Positions 14,210 to 23,258 of a stretch of 27,431 nt of DNA are shown piece by piece. The notes beneath the pieces were generated by a model that did not search any database, was not told the origin of the DNA, and was given only the letters and a program-made list of their open reading frames with translations. A program made the translations under genes and the position numbers. This DNA is from Pseudobutyrivibrio sp. UBA1225 (GTDB lineage Bacteria > Bacillota > Clostridia > Lachnospirales > Lachnospiraceae). The stretch spans positions 49,934-77,364 of the forward strand of contig DBWZ01000017.1 of NCBI GenBank assembly GCA_002309345.1, read 5' to 3'. Within the stretch, counting starts at the first letter, position 1. Every line of letters starts with the position of its first letter.

Positions 14210-14968
14210 TTATTCTGCTATATAATTAATTAGCTCCTCCAGTAGTTCGTCGGCAAATGGCTTTTCCCCTGGCATTTCTGTGATGCCATTTGCCACCTTG
14301 TATTTATCATTGAATCCCTTTGGTGCAAGAGCGATGTCCGCGGCTTGAAGCATTGATACATCAAACTCACTGTCTCCTGCTGCCAAAATCTTATCTGCAC
14401 CTACGAACTCTTTAAATCTTTTTACTGCTGCACCCTTATTTAAACCCTTTGGTACGATATAAACCTTGTCCCCATTATCAAAAACATCAACCTTGGTTGT
14501 ATCTAGTGCAGCTTGAAGCTTTTGTATTACAAGCTGAGGCTCATGACACTTTGTAAATACAAATAATTCATTGATGAATCTTATCTCAAAGTATCTTAAT
14601 TCCTCTTCTTCAAGCATTCTCATGCCTTGCTTCATGGCCTCTAAGCTTTCTGAAATTAATCTTTGAGATTCAGCAAGCCACAGCTCGTTTATCTGACCAT
14701 CCTCAAGAAGTATTCCTCCATTACAAACAAGTGCATATTTAAATGGGCCAACGCCAAGATCTATTCTTTCGTACTGCTCTATTGTTCTGGTTGTTGTTGG
14801 CACCATAAGCACCTGCGACTTCAGCTGCTCCAAAAAAGCTTTTGTAGCTGGAGTGATAAAGGAAATCTCTCGCCCTTGATAAATCTCAACATTTATCTTG
14901 TCGGGACCAATATCGTGCTTATATGAGTATATAAGAGTGTTGTCTAAATCAATTGTTAATACATTCAT
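14210..14968 (-). CDS. HAD-superfamily phosphatase, C2-cap (Cof/SPP-like) type
   Basis: A 252-residue HAD hydrolase. Motif I is TIDLDNTL (nucleophile Asp7, acid Asp9), motif II the TTTR stretch at 58-61, motif III the Lys178 region in GLNKGAAVKRF, and motif IV GDSEFD at 198-203. The insert at about 85-175 matches a C2 cap as in sucrose-phosphate-phosphatase-like and Cof-type enzymes, so the substrate is probably a small phosphorylated sugar or metabolite. It lies downstream of the Ca2+-type ATPase gene behind a terminator, with a poor ribosome binding site. HAD phosphatases are among the enzymes reported in Ter-linked biosynthetic modules, so a role there is possible, but the transcription break makes this an inference. 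Confidence 0.85.
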   Translation of the reverse strand: MNVLTIDLDNTLIYSYKHDIGPDKINVEIYQGREISFITPATKAFLEQLKSQVLMVPTTTRTIEQYERIDLGVGPFKYALVCNGGILLEDGQINELWLAESQRLISESLEAMKQGMRMLEEEELRYFEIRFINELFVFTKCHEPQLVIQKLQAALDTTKVDVFDNGDKVYIVPKGLNKGAAVKRFKEFVGADKILAAGDSEFDVSMLQAADIALAPKGFNDKYKVANGITEMPGEKPFADELLEELINYIAE

Positions 14969-14992
14969 TGCTAAAAATCTTCAACCTAAACC

Positions 14993-15021
14993 AAAAAGAG
15001 GGATGCTTGACACACCCCTCT
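14993..15021 (-). terminator. Terminator after the P-type ATPase gene
   Basis: On the minus strand AGAGGG (15021-15016) pairs with CCCTCT (15002-14997), and after a mismatch TG pairs with CA. Five Ts follow at 14997-14993. It closes the yceG-telA-terD-ATPase operon ahead of the HAD gene. Confidence 0.8.
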
Positions 15022-15027
15022 AAAAAA

Positions 15028-17676
15028 CTATTTTTTACTTACAAACGCTTTTCTAATCATATCAACTGGGATAATAACAAGTGCTAAAAGCATCGAAATA
15101 ACAAGTGCCTTCACACTAAGCATAGTTGTGCTAAATACCTTACCACCAATCTGAATGATAACTGTTTGAAGAATAAAGATTGCTCCCATTACTCGGATGA
15201 AGTTCTTGTTTTCATTTAAGTGCTCAAACAAGTTGAACTTCTCTGAACGAGTATTCAAACTGTTAAAGATGATTGAGTAAATGAAGAAGGCAAACATAAA
15301 TGTCTTCTCAAACAACTGTCCTTCTGCCGAATGCAAATCCATACCTGCTGGAGCAGCAAAGGTTGTGATGCCACCAACATTCTCAAGGATGAGGATAGAA
15401 CCTAATGTAATAAACACCGCACTAACACCGATTGCAGACTTGATGTAACTTGTAAGGATATTGTCTGTTCTCTTTGCTGGATGCTCTTTCATGTATCTGT
15501 TAAGGATTGGCTCACCACCAAATGCCATAGCTGCAAGTGTATCCATGATAAGGTTGATCCAAAGGATCTGTACAATCGAGAATGGCTCTGTCCATCCAAG
15601 GATTGGCGCCAAAATGTTCATAAGCAATGTACTGATGTTAACAGTAAGCTGGAAGATAAGGAACTTTCCAACAGAACGAGCCATCGTTCTACTGTTAAGC
15701 ACACAGTCTTTGATAGAGGTAAGTGAGTTGTTAAGGATAACTACGTCACCTGCCTCCTGAGCAACAGCTGTACCATCGCCCATAGCAAAACCGATATCAG
15801 CCTGCTTAAGTGCAGGAGCATCGTTTACACCATCACCTGTCATACCGCAGACATTGTCGAGCTGCTGAGCAAGAACAACAAGTCTTCTCTTATCAAGAGG
15901 CTTTGCTCTACTAACAACGCGAAGATGTGGAAGCTTCTCTTTGAGCTCGTCGTCCGACATTGACTCAAGCTGCTCGTGTGTAAGCACAACGTCCTCATCG
16001 CTTTGGAGGATTCCTGCCTCTTTTGCAATAGCAACCGCTGTTTCTTCAGCATCACCAGTAACCATAACAACCTGGATGCCTGCTGTATTCAGTACCTCTA
16101 CTGTCTCGACAGCATCTGTACGAACGTTGTCACGCAAGCATAGAACTGCAAATAAAACAGTCTGATTGCCAGAAATCTTGGCAACAGATAAAAGCTTCAT
16201 TGTTCTCTTAGCCTGATCGTGCATCTTAGCCTCGAGATCCTTTTTATCTGTAGGTGTGAATTCTTTGATTCCACCATCCTCTGTTACGTAGTGTGTAACC
16301 TTGTCGATGATGTTTTCTGTGGCACCCTTCCAGTAGATTGTGCCGTCGTTAAGCTCTACTGTTGCACACTTCTTCTCGGAATCAAAACCACTGATGTCTT
16401 TAACCTTGTCTTGGTTTTGAGCCACGTCTGCAACGTTGTTTTCTATTGCGTAAGAAAGCAAAGCTCTATCCATGTTGTTACTTCCGATAGCCTTGCCCTC
16501 TGAAACCTTTGAAAGGTTGTTTAATGTGATAGCCTCGATGAATTCTTCTGTCAGAACCTTGTCAACGATTTTACCATCACCAGTAATAAACTCTACAAGT
16601 GAAAGATTACCTTCAGTGATAGTACCTGTCTTATCACTGAAAAGAAGGTTCATGTATGCTGAATCAGAGAATGCTGCCTTGTGGCTAACAAGAATGCTCT
16701 TCTTGTACATAGACTCTGTATTCATAGCTTGAACCAAGCTGTTCATCATAGGAAGTCCTTCTGGAACTGCCATGATAACGATGGATGCCATGAGCATAAC
16801 TGCTTCGGCAACCAAAAGAAGCACTGTGACTACTGTAGGAGACTGGTCTGCTCTGATTATTGAAAGAAGCACGTGTAGAACACCAGCGATTGCGGCTGCA
16901 GATACACCGAGCTTACCAATGCCGGCTGCAACCACCTCAAGCTTGAGGCTTGAAGTATCCTGACGCTCATCTTCTTCGTTTTCATCTGTAAGAGCCTTGT
17001 TGATTTTACCAAGCTCTGAATTATCACCGATAACTGTTGCTACCATGTATGCTTCGCCGCTTGTTACAACTGAGCCCATGAAGACCTTTGCCTGTGAAGC
17101 GTAGTCTGTTGAATCCTTTTCTTCGAATGAATCACAAGCTGTTTTTGTCTCGTCTCGTGATTCACCATTTAATGCTGCCTGTGATACCTTGACATGTCCT
17201 TCAAAAATAAGACCGTCAACCGGAACCTTATCACCTGATTGGATAAGAACTGTATCACCTTTGACTATCTCGCTTGTAAGAATCTTTACAAGCTTTCCTC
17301 CTCTGATAACCTTGGCATATGTCTTGTTGTACTCTTCCTGAAGTGCCTCACTTCTAGATGTGTTTCGATACTCAGATAATGTACTAAATCCTGTAGCAAG
17401 GGCTATAGCTAGTACAATACTTACAATCTCGATAGCATCGTTTCCGCCACCAAGAGCAGGAATGAACATGCCAAGGACTGTAAGCACAACCTTGAGTACT
17501 AATGCTGCACATAAAACCTTAATCCAAATGTCATCAAAAGCGCCAATAAACATTGACCAAAGAGACTCTGTCTCTTTTTTAGCAAGCTCGTTGGTACCAA
17601 ACTGCTGCTTGCTCTTTTCTACTTCTTGATCAGACAAGCCTTTTTTTAGGCTGTCGATTCTAAATTCCTCAAACAT
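15028..17676 (-). CDS. P-type cation ATPase, Ca2+-transporting (P2 class, PMCA-like)
   Basis: An 882-residue membrane pump that likely exports Ca2+ from the cytoplasm using ATP. All P-type motifs are seen: NGES at 170-173 (actuator domain), SDKTGT with phosphorylated Asp348, KGA at 450-452 (ATP pocket) and TGDGVNDAP at 613-621. M4 carries VPEGLP with Glu306, and M6 carries WINLIMDT with Asn708 and Asp712, the ligand pattern of Ca2+ pumps of the SERCA/PMCA group. Ten membrane helices are expected, with the last six after about residue 665. It is the last gene of the yceG-telA-terD operon, 52 bases after the third terD, and a terminator follows. Ter loci often carry TerC, also a membrane protein linked to cation handling; here a Ca2+ ATPase appears instead. 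Mn2+ is a less likely cargo. Confidence 0.93.
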   Translation of the reverse strand: MFEEFRIDSLKKGLSDQEVEKSKQQFGTNELAKKETESLWSMFIGAFDDIWIKVLCAALVLKVVLTVLGMFIPALGGGNDAIEIVSIVLAIALATGFSTLSEYRNTSRSEALQEEYNKTYAKVIRGGKLVKILTSEIVKGDTVLIQSGDKVPVDGLIFEGHVKVSQAALNGESRDETKTACDSFEEKDSTDYASQAKVFMGSVVTSGEAYMVATVIGDNSELGKINKALTDENEEDERQDTSSLKLEVVAAGIGKLGVSAAAIAGVLHVLLSIIRADQSPTVVTVLLLVAEAVMLMASIVIMAVPEGLPMMNSLVQAMNTESMYKKSILVSHKAAFSDSAYMNLLFSDKTGTITEGNLSLVEFITGDGKIVDKVLTEEFIEAITLNNLSKVSEGKAIGSNNMDRALLSYAIENNVADVAQNQDKVKDISGFDSEKKCATVELNDGTIYWKGATENIIDKVTHYVTEDGGIKEFTPTDKKDLEAKMHDQAKRTMKLLSVAKISGNQTVLFAVLCLRDNVRTDAVETVEVLNTAGIQVVMVTGDAEETAVAIAKEAGILQSDEDVVLTHEQLESMSDDELKEKLPHLRVVSRAKPLDKRRLVVLAQQLDNVCGMTGDGVNDAPALKQADIGFAMGDGTAVAQEAGDVVILNNSLTSIKDCVLNSRTMARSVGKFLIFQLTVNISTLLMNILAPILGWTEPFSIVQILWINLIMDTLAAMAFGGEPILNRYMKEHPAKRTDNILTSYIKSAIGVSAVFITLGSILILENVGGITTFAAPAGMDLHSAEGQLFEKTFMFAFFIYSIIFNSLNTRSEKFNLFEHLNENKNFIRVMGAIFILQTVIIQIGGKVFSTTMLSVKALVISMLLALVIIPVDMIRKAFVSKK

Positions 17677-17728
17677 TGTGTATTAGACACCTTTCTTTTT
17701 ATTTCCCCTCATCAGTCAGCAGAGGGAT

Positions 17729-18316
17729 TTATTCGTATCTCTTTACGAGATCTCCGATAGATGTATCAGTTGTTCCTTGTCCGATGGCGCTGAATTTCCA
17801 CTCGCCTTCGTGACGATAAACCTCACCGAAAATCATTGCTGTCATGCCAGCATAGTTTTCTGTAAGATTGTACTTGTACATCTCATTGTTGTTTCTAGCA
17901 TCTACAAGACGAACAAAAGCATTTTGAATCATACCAAAGTGCTGATTTCTGCTAGCTGCTGCATAGATGTTTACTACGATAACAATCTTGTCATACTCCT
18001 GTGGAACTGACTGTAGGTCGATAACGATCTGCTCATCATCTCCATCTCCGGCACCTGTAAGGTTGTCACCCATGTGGTTGATTGCACCTGATTTGTGCTT
18101 GAGATTTCTAAAGTATACTACGTCATCCTTGCTTGTGAACTTTCCGTTCTTAAGAAGGATTGCTGAAGCATCACAATCGATATCTGCTCCAAGCTTAAAT
18201 CCAAATAATCCTGTTCTTTTAACTTCGTCCCATCCTAAGCCTACAACTACTCTGTTGAGACCTGCGTTTTCCTTTGTCAGACTAACTTTCTGACCCTTTT
18301 GAAGGCTAATAGACAT
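17729..18316 (-). CDS. TerD-family stress protein, divergent third paralogue
   Basis: A 195-residue TerD-domain protein. It keeps the family's N-terminal SLQKGQKVSLTKENAGL, a Ca2+-site stretch ADIDCDAS (44-51), and GDNLTGAGDGDDEQI (83-97). Compared with its two neighbours it has a short insertion after residue 31 (reading RTGLFGFKLG) and a different C-terminus (GQGTTDTSIGDLVKRYE in place of GSGFQGGLAAL). TerD domains bind Ca2+ and are thought to act in complexes beneath the membrane in metal and chemical stress responses. The start has GGAGGAG at normal spacing; a 53-base gap separates it from the second terD. The divergence resembles the TerZ/TerE split from TerD in enterobacterial clusters, but an exact name is not justified. 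Confidence 0.92.
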   Translation of the reverse strand: MSISLQKGQKVSLTKENAGLNRVVVGLGWDEVKRTGLFGFKLGADIDCDASAILLKNGKFTSKDDVVYFRNLKHKSGAINHMGDNLTGAGDGDDEQIVIDLQSVPQEYDKIVIVVNIYAAASRNQHFGMIQNAFVRLVDARNNNEMYKYNLTENYAGMTAMIFGEVYRHEGEWKFSAIGQGTTDTSIGDLVKRYE

Positions 18317-18369
18317 ATCTTGCTCCTCCTAATTATTATTCTTCCTTTGTTGATATCAATTAATAGTTA

Positions 18370-18951
18370 CTATTCTACGTCTACACCGTAGTTTGCACAG
18401 AGTGCTGCAAGTCCACCCTGGAATCCGCTTCCGATTGCATTGAACTTCCACTCACCATTGTTTTTGTATAGCTCGCCGAATACAGCTGCTGTCTCGATTG
18501 AGAAATCTTCACCTAAGTCGTAGCGAAGAAGCTCCTCGCCGCTATCAGCATTGTAAATACGGATAAAGGCATTGTTTACCTGACCGAAATTCTGGCGCCT
18601 CTGCTCTGGCTCATAAATAGTAACAGTAAAGGCAATCTTTGAGATGTTGTCAGGAACCTTTGAAAGGTCTACCTTGATTTGCTCATCATCTCCATCTCCG
18701 GCACCTGTGAGGTTGTCACCCATGTGCTCGACTGCGCCTGAAGAGTGCTTGAGATTTCCAAAATATACGAAATCTGAAGATGTTCCGACCTTGCCTGAAT
18801 CTGTAAGTAAAAATGCACATGCATCTAAATCAAAATCTCCGCCTGTGTCAAACTGATTAACATCCCAACCAAGACCAACTACTACGTTCTTTAATCCTGG
18901 GTTATCCTTTGTAAGGCTAACCTTTTGTCCCTTTTGTAAACTAACTGGCAT
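18370..18951 (-). CDS. terD: TerD-family stress protein, second paralogue
   Basis: 193 residues with the classic TerD layout: SLQKGQKVSLTKDNPGL at the N-terminus, DFDLDACAF (39-47) and GDNLTGAGDGDDEQI (78-92), both rich in acidic residues that bind Ca2+, and the C-terminal GSGFQGGLAALCANYG. It is very close in sequence to the gene just upstream, so the pair probably arose by duplication. It starts 19 bases after that gene, with GGAGGATAC in front. Its position between another terD and a Ca2+ ATPase gene suggests a shared Ca2+-dependent function. Confidence 0.95.
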   Translation of the reverse strand: MPVSLQKGQKVSLTKDNPGLKNVVVGLGWDVNQFDTGGDFDLDACAFLLTDSGKVGTSSDFVYFGNLKHSSGAVEHMGDNLTGAGDGDDEQIKVDLSKVPDNISKIAFTVTIYEPEQRRQNFGQVNNAFIRIYNADSGEELLRYDLGEDFSIETAAVFGELYKNNGEWKFNAIGSGFQGGLAALCANYGVDVE

Positions 18952-18970
18952 AACAGTATCCTCCTTTGTA

Positions 18971-19552
18971 CTATGCTACTTCGATTCCATAGTGTGCACA
19001 AAGTGCTGCAAGACCACCCTGGAATCCGCTTCCGATTGCATTGAACTTCCAATCAGCTTCGTTTCTGTAAAGCTCACCAACAACTACAGCTGTCTCAATT
19101 GAGAAATCCTCGCCCAAGTCGTAGCGGATAAGCTCTTGCCCTGTAGAGTTGTCAACGATTCTGATGAATGCGTTAGAAACCTGACCGAAATTCTGTCTGC
19201 GGTTTTCTGAATCATAAATTGTAACTGTGAAAGCAATTCTAGAGATGTTGGCAGGCACCTTTGTAAGGTCTACTAAGATCTGCTCGTCATCACCTTCTCC
19301 TTCACCTGTAAGGTTGTCTCCTTGATGAACAACTGACTCTGAGCTGTGTGCTAAGTTGCCATAGAAGATGAATTCTTTGTCTGTTGGGCACTTACCACTA
19401 TCAGCAACCATGAATGCTGAGGCATCAAGGTCAAAATCTGCTCCTGAATCAAATTGATTGACATCCCAGCCAAGACCAACCATGATGCTCTTTAAGCCAG
19501 GATTACCCTTTGTTAAATCTACCTTTTGTCCTTTTTGAAGATTGATTGCCAT
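18971..19552 (-). CDS. terD: TerD-family stress protein, first paralogue
   Basis: 193 residues, full TerD domain: NLQKGQKVDLTKGNPGL, DFDLDASAF (39-47), GDNLTGEGEGDDEQI (78-92) and GSGFQGGLAALCAHYG near the end. The acidic clusters are the Ca2+ sites known for this family. The start has GGAGGATAT in front and lies 27 bases after the telA stop, so it belongs to the same transcript. Homologues include Bacillus subtilis YceC/YceD/YceE, members of the yce stress operon, and TerD/TerE of tellurite-resistance plasmids. Tellurite resistance itself is only one phenotype of such loci and should not be assumed. Confidence 0.95.
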   Translation of the reverse strand: MAINLQKGQKVDLTKGNPGLKSIMVGLGWDVNQFDSGADFDLDASAFMVADSGKCPTDKEFIFYGNLAHSSESVVHQGDNLTGEGEGDDEQILVDLTKVPANISRIAFTVTIYDSENRRQNFGQVSNAFIRIVDNSTGQELIRYDLGEDFSIETAVVVGELYRNEADWKFNAIGSGFQGGLAALCAHYGIEVA

Positions 19553-19579
19553 TATAATATCCTCCTCTTTACTAGAATC

Positions 19580-20722
19580 TTATTTGTTTGTGCCATATCT
19601 ATTCATGAAATCCTGCTTGATAGCATCAAGCTTTGCTGCATCCTCAACACGCTGCTTGCGGGCGTTTTCTTGGATTGCTCTTGTCTCGTCAATACCTGTA
19701 ACGATTGTCTTCCAAGTCTGCTCTAAAGTCTCTGTCTTGATTGATGAGCCTGATGCAAGCTGAGCTGTAAGCTTAGACTGTTCAACAGTGTTTCTTGCAT
19801 TCTTGATAAGCATTTCGTTTGTCTTTTTATCTAGCTCTGACATTGCCTCTGCCTGAATGCGCTGTCTCTTGAGCATAACTGCCTGTGCAAGAGCCTGCTT
19901 AAATACAGGTAGAGTAACGATAAATGCTGAGTTGATTTTTCTGACAAGGTTGGCATTGCTGAATTCCATTGTCTTAAGCATTGGAATAGACTGTAGCGCA
20001 ACGTTTTCTGCTGTACGTAAATCCTGTGTACGAGCTTCTAGAAGCTCTAAAGCATTGTTTAAGCTAGCAAGCTCTAGCTGAATTGCGTTGTCTCCAGTTG
20101 TAGCCAAATCGTTTTGTCTTTGGTCGATGTAAGCTTGGATTTCTTTGCAGCCCTGCTCACCTGCAAGAATGTATTTTACAAGCAAATGATAGTAATTAAC
20201 GTTGGCTTCAAACATCTGCTCAAGCTTTTTGTTTGACTGAGTAATTTCAGTCTCATATTGTTTGAGGTTGACATAAATCTTGTCGACCTCATCACCCATT
20301 GTGTGATATTTTTCAAGAATCTTCTCAAGCTGCTTTTTAACATTTCCAAAGATTTTGCTGAGAAGTCCCTTTTCCTCTTTGATTTCATCAATGTCAAACT
20401 TTGACATAATCTTTGAAAGAGTTGTAAGCATCTCGCTAGATTCGTCTAGCTGGCTCATGTTCATGCTGTTGAGCACTAAATCAGCAACCTTTGAAATCTC
20501 ATCTGCTGCTTCAGCACCGAAATGATTGATTGTAGAAATGTCGTGAACCTCGATAGTGCTAACCAAGGCATCAACCTCTTCTGAGCCTACAAGCTCTGAT
20601 GTCATCTGAGCTCTGTCGGCTGCAATGTCGTAAGGCTCCACTGGAGCAATTTCGTTTACTACGTCCGCAGTCGGTTTCTGTAAAGTATCTGTTACTACTG
20701 TTTTACTAAAATCAAGTCCCAT
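19580..20722 (-). CDS. TelA/YceH-family toxic anion resistance protein
   Basis: A 380-residue, largely helical protein of the TelA family (toxic anion resistance), equivalent to B. subtilis YceH. Its long helices, such as the EEKGLLSKIFGNVKKQLEKI stretch and the heptad-like NKKLEQMFEANVNYYHLLVKYI region, fit a coiled-coil bundle. No catalytic motif is evident. TelA proteins co-occur with TerD and TerC and are proposed to link Ter complexes at the membrane. I chose the ATG at 20722 because the GAGGATAATATT site precedes it; the open frame reaches 20809, but that part overlaps the end of the yceG-like gene. Only four bases separate it from the yceG-like stop, so the two are tightly coupled, matching the yceG-yceH order of B. 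subtilis. Confidence 0.92.
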   Translation of the reverse strand: MGLDFSKTVVTDTLQKPTADVVNEIAPVEPYDIAADRAQMTSELVGSEEVDALVSTIEVHDISTINHFGAEAADEISKVADLVLNSMNMSQLDESSEMLTTLSKIMSKFDIDEIKEEKGLLSKIFGNVKKQLEKILEKYHTMGDEVDKIYVNLKQYETEITQSNKKLEQMFEANVNYYHLLVKYILAGEQGCKEIQAYIDQRQNDLATTGDNAIQLELASLNNALELLEARTQDLRTAENVALQSIPMLKTMEFSNANLVRKINSAFIVTLPVFKQALAQAVMLKRQRIQAEAMSELDKKTNEMLIKNARNTVEQSKLTAQLASGSSIKTETLEQTWKTIVTGIDETRAIQENARKQRVEDAAKLDAIKQDFMNRYGTNK

Positions 20723-20726
20723 AATA

Positions 20727-22997
20727 TTATCCTCTCTTAAATATTTTATCCACCCAATTCCTTGGGGTTGTTGATGGAATTGTCTTCCAGACTGGCACCT
20801 GCAAATCATACATGTACTCGCCTATCTGATGCTCTTCCATCAAACGTTTGTTAAAATGCCCCTCGATGTTGTAGCCAGTCGGTACAAAAAACACCACGTC
20901 GAATCCTATAAGATTTAGGAAAGTGACGTATATTGTATCTTCTAAGGACATCATTGCCTCTGTGGTGCTGAGATAAATCAGCTTCGGGTTCTTCTTGGTG
21001 AAATCAAAGTTTTGAATGAGCCTTATGACTTCTTTTGGCAGGTTAAGAACCGTGGCTATGATTGTATATTCAGTACCGTTTTCAAAGGTTCCTTTTATGA
21101 ACCTTTGATCTATCAAAGTCTCCAGCTTGTCTAAGATGTAATCCTGCCTATCTTCCCGAAGGAAGCTATATTGATAGCTTGGATGACTCTTGATTTTGTT
21201 TTTCTGTAGCTTGCCATTTTTGAAAAATTCACTGGCATGAGCCTTCATTGGATTAGGTGCTGTAGATAAAATAAATGGCACATGGTCTACTATGATTGTG
21301 TCATCCGTCATCATTTGCTTGATTGTGCTCCAATATTCCAAGGTGTTTTTGTCTGGCACCCCTGACATCTTTGAAAACACAACCGGAATGTTAACCACCC
21401 CATCCATAGTGCTAAAGTTTGGTCTGTATTTAATCTCGGTATCCCAAAGTATTTTGACCTCTCTGTCCATTGTCTGGAGAGTGATTGTATTTGCCTTTGA
21501 AAACTGTTGATCTCTAAAAATAACTGAGTCATTGTACATGATTTGGTCTAAATCACGCTCGGCGTGATACGCTGCTGTAGCAATTCGCAAATCCCCGTTT
21601 TGCTCTGGGAAGGTATCAACGTTGACCGAAGTCTGATTGTTGATTTCGTATAGACTGTCATCTGACAATGCACAGTGGCTGTTAAGGTTTGGACATAGGA
21701 TAAGTACATCCACCGGTGTCTTCGCCAAGAATTTTAAAAACAAGGCTTCGTTGGCGTCCTTGCATCCGCCCATGTATATGAAGCAACCCACATCTGGGTA
21801 CTGCCAATTGTTGTATAAACTAGCCTGATAGCGCTTTATCCAACAAAGAAGATATACTGCCTTGTTAACAAGCTTGTTGAGGTTGATATTTGGAATTGCT
21901 GCCTCCTCTTCCATAACTTCAACAAAGGCCTTAACTAAAATCCCTCTTATGTCCTTGCTTGAAGGAATCTGTATGTTGGCCTGTAGATTTGATATCAGTT
22001 GATTGGCGTTAGCATAATTGCTGCGGTTGATCTCTGCTATCTCGTCTGGCGTAGGCTTTGGTATTTCTTTATTTACGATAACTAGCTTGCGCTTTGAATT
22101 CTTAAGGCTAAGCTGGAATTGATATAACTCGTTGCTGTAGGTAAGCCTATCCTCTGCGCCATTGATACGGCAAAAGCAGTTGTAGAAGAACTTGCTATCA
22201 TCGCCTCTTAAGGTAGGCTCGGTGAGAATATCTGATAGTCCCTTGCCCTCAATCCACGCATTGGTGCAGTTGATAATAACATCTGCTCCGCCATAGAGCT
22301 TGGCCATGCTGGCCTGCTGCTCTACTTCGGCTTTGAAACTCTTAAGGCTAAAATCCTGCGGGAAAGCTTTAAGACCATCTGCTTGATATAACTCAGACTT
22401 GGAGGAGCTAGCGTCTAGCTTGAGATAAGCTGCATCTGCATCCTTTTGAATAAGAATTACATCACTGCCTGCGGCTGCAAGAATGGATAAAATCATAAGC
22501 TCGTAGCTTGATATCTGACCCGCGTATAGAATCTTGGGGATTGCATCCTGCCCAAGCTGGTTGGTGATACGCTCGAACTTGTAGTACAACCAACACATAA
22601 ACTTGATGTAGGCATTTTTGAGCATGTTGTCCGTCTTGCCTGCACGCCTAAGCTCGTCCAAGGAATCGTAGATTGCTGTAGCAACTGATTCTCTCTGGCT
22701 GTCATTCATGCGTGGCAACCACTTCTTGAGGCTTGCCGCTATAAATCCCACGCTGATTTGAAAATCAACGCCCATTATTTCTTCATAGTAAGCAAGATTA
22801 GGCTCTGTAGGATTTGGGATTTTGTCGTCGATGATGACGCCACTCTTTAAGGCAGTTTCATAATATTTATTAAGAAATGTCTTTATTTCATCTGAAAATC
22901 CATTGAATCGATAAAAGTAGATTCCAGTCTCTTTTCTTTTGCTTAAAGGAAGAAAAAAGTCGTCGAGGCTATTTAATTTTTTGTGTTCTAATACCAA
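20727..22997 (-). CDS. YceG-like component of Ter stress-response systems
   Basis: A 756-residue protein matching the B. subtilis YceG type by size, by sequence style (SLDDFFLPLSKRKETGIYFYRFNGF near its N-terminus) and by its place directly before a TelA/YceH gene. Its biochemical role is not known, and I see no catalytic motif or transmembrane segment. It is rich in helical stretches in the first half and has an alpha/beta-like second half (for example KNPKLIYLSTTEAM). I chose a TTG start at 22997: AGAGGTGA lies about five bases upstream. An ATG at 23078 opens the same frame, but it has no ribosome binding site and lies upstream of the predicted transcription start near 23075. It is the first gene of the operon that continues through telA, three terD genes and the Ca2+ pump. 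Confidence 0.85.
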   Translation of the reverse strand: MVLEHKKLNSLDDFFLPLSKRKETGIYFYRFNGFSDEIKTFLNKYYETALKSGVIIDDKIPNPTEPNLAYYEEIMGVDFQISVGFIAASLKKWLPRMNDSQRESVATAIYDSLDELRRAGKTDNMLKNAYIKFMCWLYYKFERITNQLGQDAIPKILYAGQISSYELMILSILAAAGSDVILIQKDADAAYLKLDASSSKSELYQADGLKAFPQDFSLKSFKAEVEQQASMAKLYGGADVIINCTNAWIEGKGLSDILTEPTLRGDDSKFFYNCFCRINGAEDRLTYSNELYQFQLSLKNSKRKLVIVNKEIPKPTPDEIAEINRSNYANANQLISNLQANIQIPSSKDIRGILVKAFVEVMEEEAAIPNINLNKLVNKAVYLLCWIKRYQASLYNNWQYPDVGCFIYMGGCKDANEALFLKFLAKTPVDVLILCPNLNSHCALSDDSLYEINNQTSVNVDTFPEQNGDLRIATAAYHAERDLDQIMYNDSVIFRDQQFSKANTITLQTMDREVKILWDTEIKYRPNFSTMDGVVNIPVVFSKMSGVPDKNTLEYWSTIKQMMTDDTIIVDHVPFILSTAPNPMKAHASEFFKNGKLQKNKIKSHPSYQYSFLREDRQDYILDKLETLIDQRFIKGTFENGTEYTIIATVLNLPKEVIRLIQNFDFTKKNPKLIYLSTTEAMMSLEDTIYVTFLNLIGFDVVFFVPTGYNIEGHFNKRLMEEHQIGEYMYDLQVPVWKTIPSTTPRNWVDKIFKRG

Positions 22998-23081
22998 CTT
23001 TGTCACCTCTTTTTGCTGGGGAAACAGCACATATATTATTGCTGTCAGCCTACCAGCTAACATTATTCTCGCATGCATATG

Positions 23082-23110
23082 ATTTTAACACATCAATTTA
23101 CTCTTTTCAA
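23082..23110 (-). promoter_or_regulatory. Promoter of the yceG-telA-terD-ATPase operon
   Basis: On the minus strand TTGAAA (23105-23110) and TAAAAT (23082-23087) are 17 bases apart, with TG one base before the -10 (extended -10). Transcription should begin near 23075, giving a leader of about 78 bases before the TTG start. The leader can form a small hairpin, GTTAGC with GCTGAC, around a six-base loop. The pattern is sigma-A-like; I see no clear ECF-sigma promoter, although B. subtilis yce genes are under stress sigma factors. Confidence 0.7.
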
Positions 23111-23207
23111 GCATTTAGTATTGATTTACTACCAAAAATCTGTTTTAATATTTGTATACAATAAAACAATTATATATGGGATAGACTCTTTAGATTTATA
23201 AATAATT

Positions 23208-23245
23208 ATGTTACATCTTAAATGAATCTCCCTAAATGTTACATC
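23208..23245 (+). repeat. Direct repeat in the leader of the HpcH-like gene
   Basis: ATGTTACATC occurs at 23208-23217 and again at 23236-23245, 28 bases apart. The second copy ends directly before the GAGGT ribosome binding site of the gene starting at 23259. The spacing of nearly three helical turns could suit a regulator binding on one face of the DNA, or the copies may be chance in an AT-rich spacer. Confidence 0.35.
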
Positions 23246-23258
23246 GAGGTTTCATCAT

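Noticed and set aside
15461..17629. Several open frames on the plus strand opposite the ATPase gene
   Set aside because: All are antisense shadows of a gene with full P-type ATPase motifs, without ribosome binding sites or recognisable domains.
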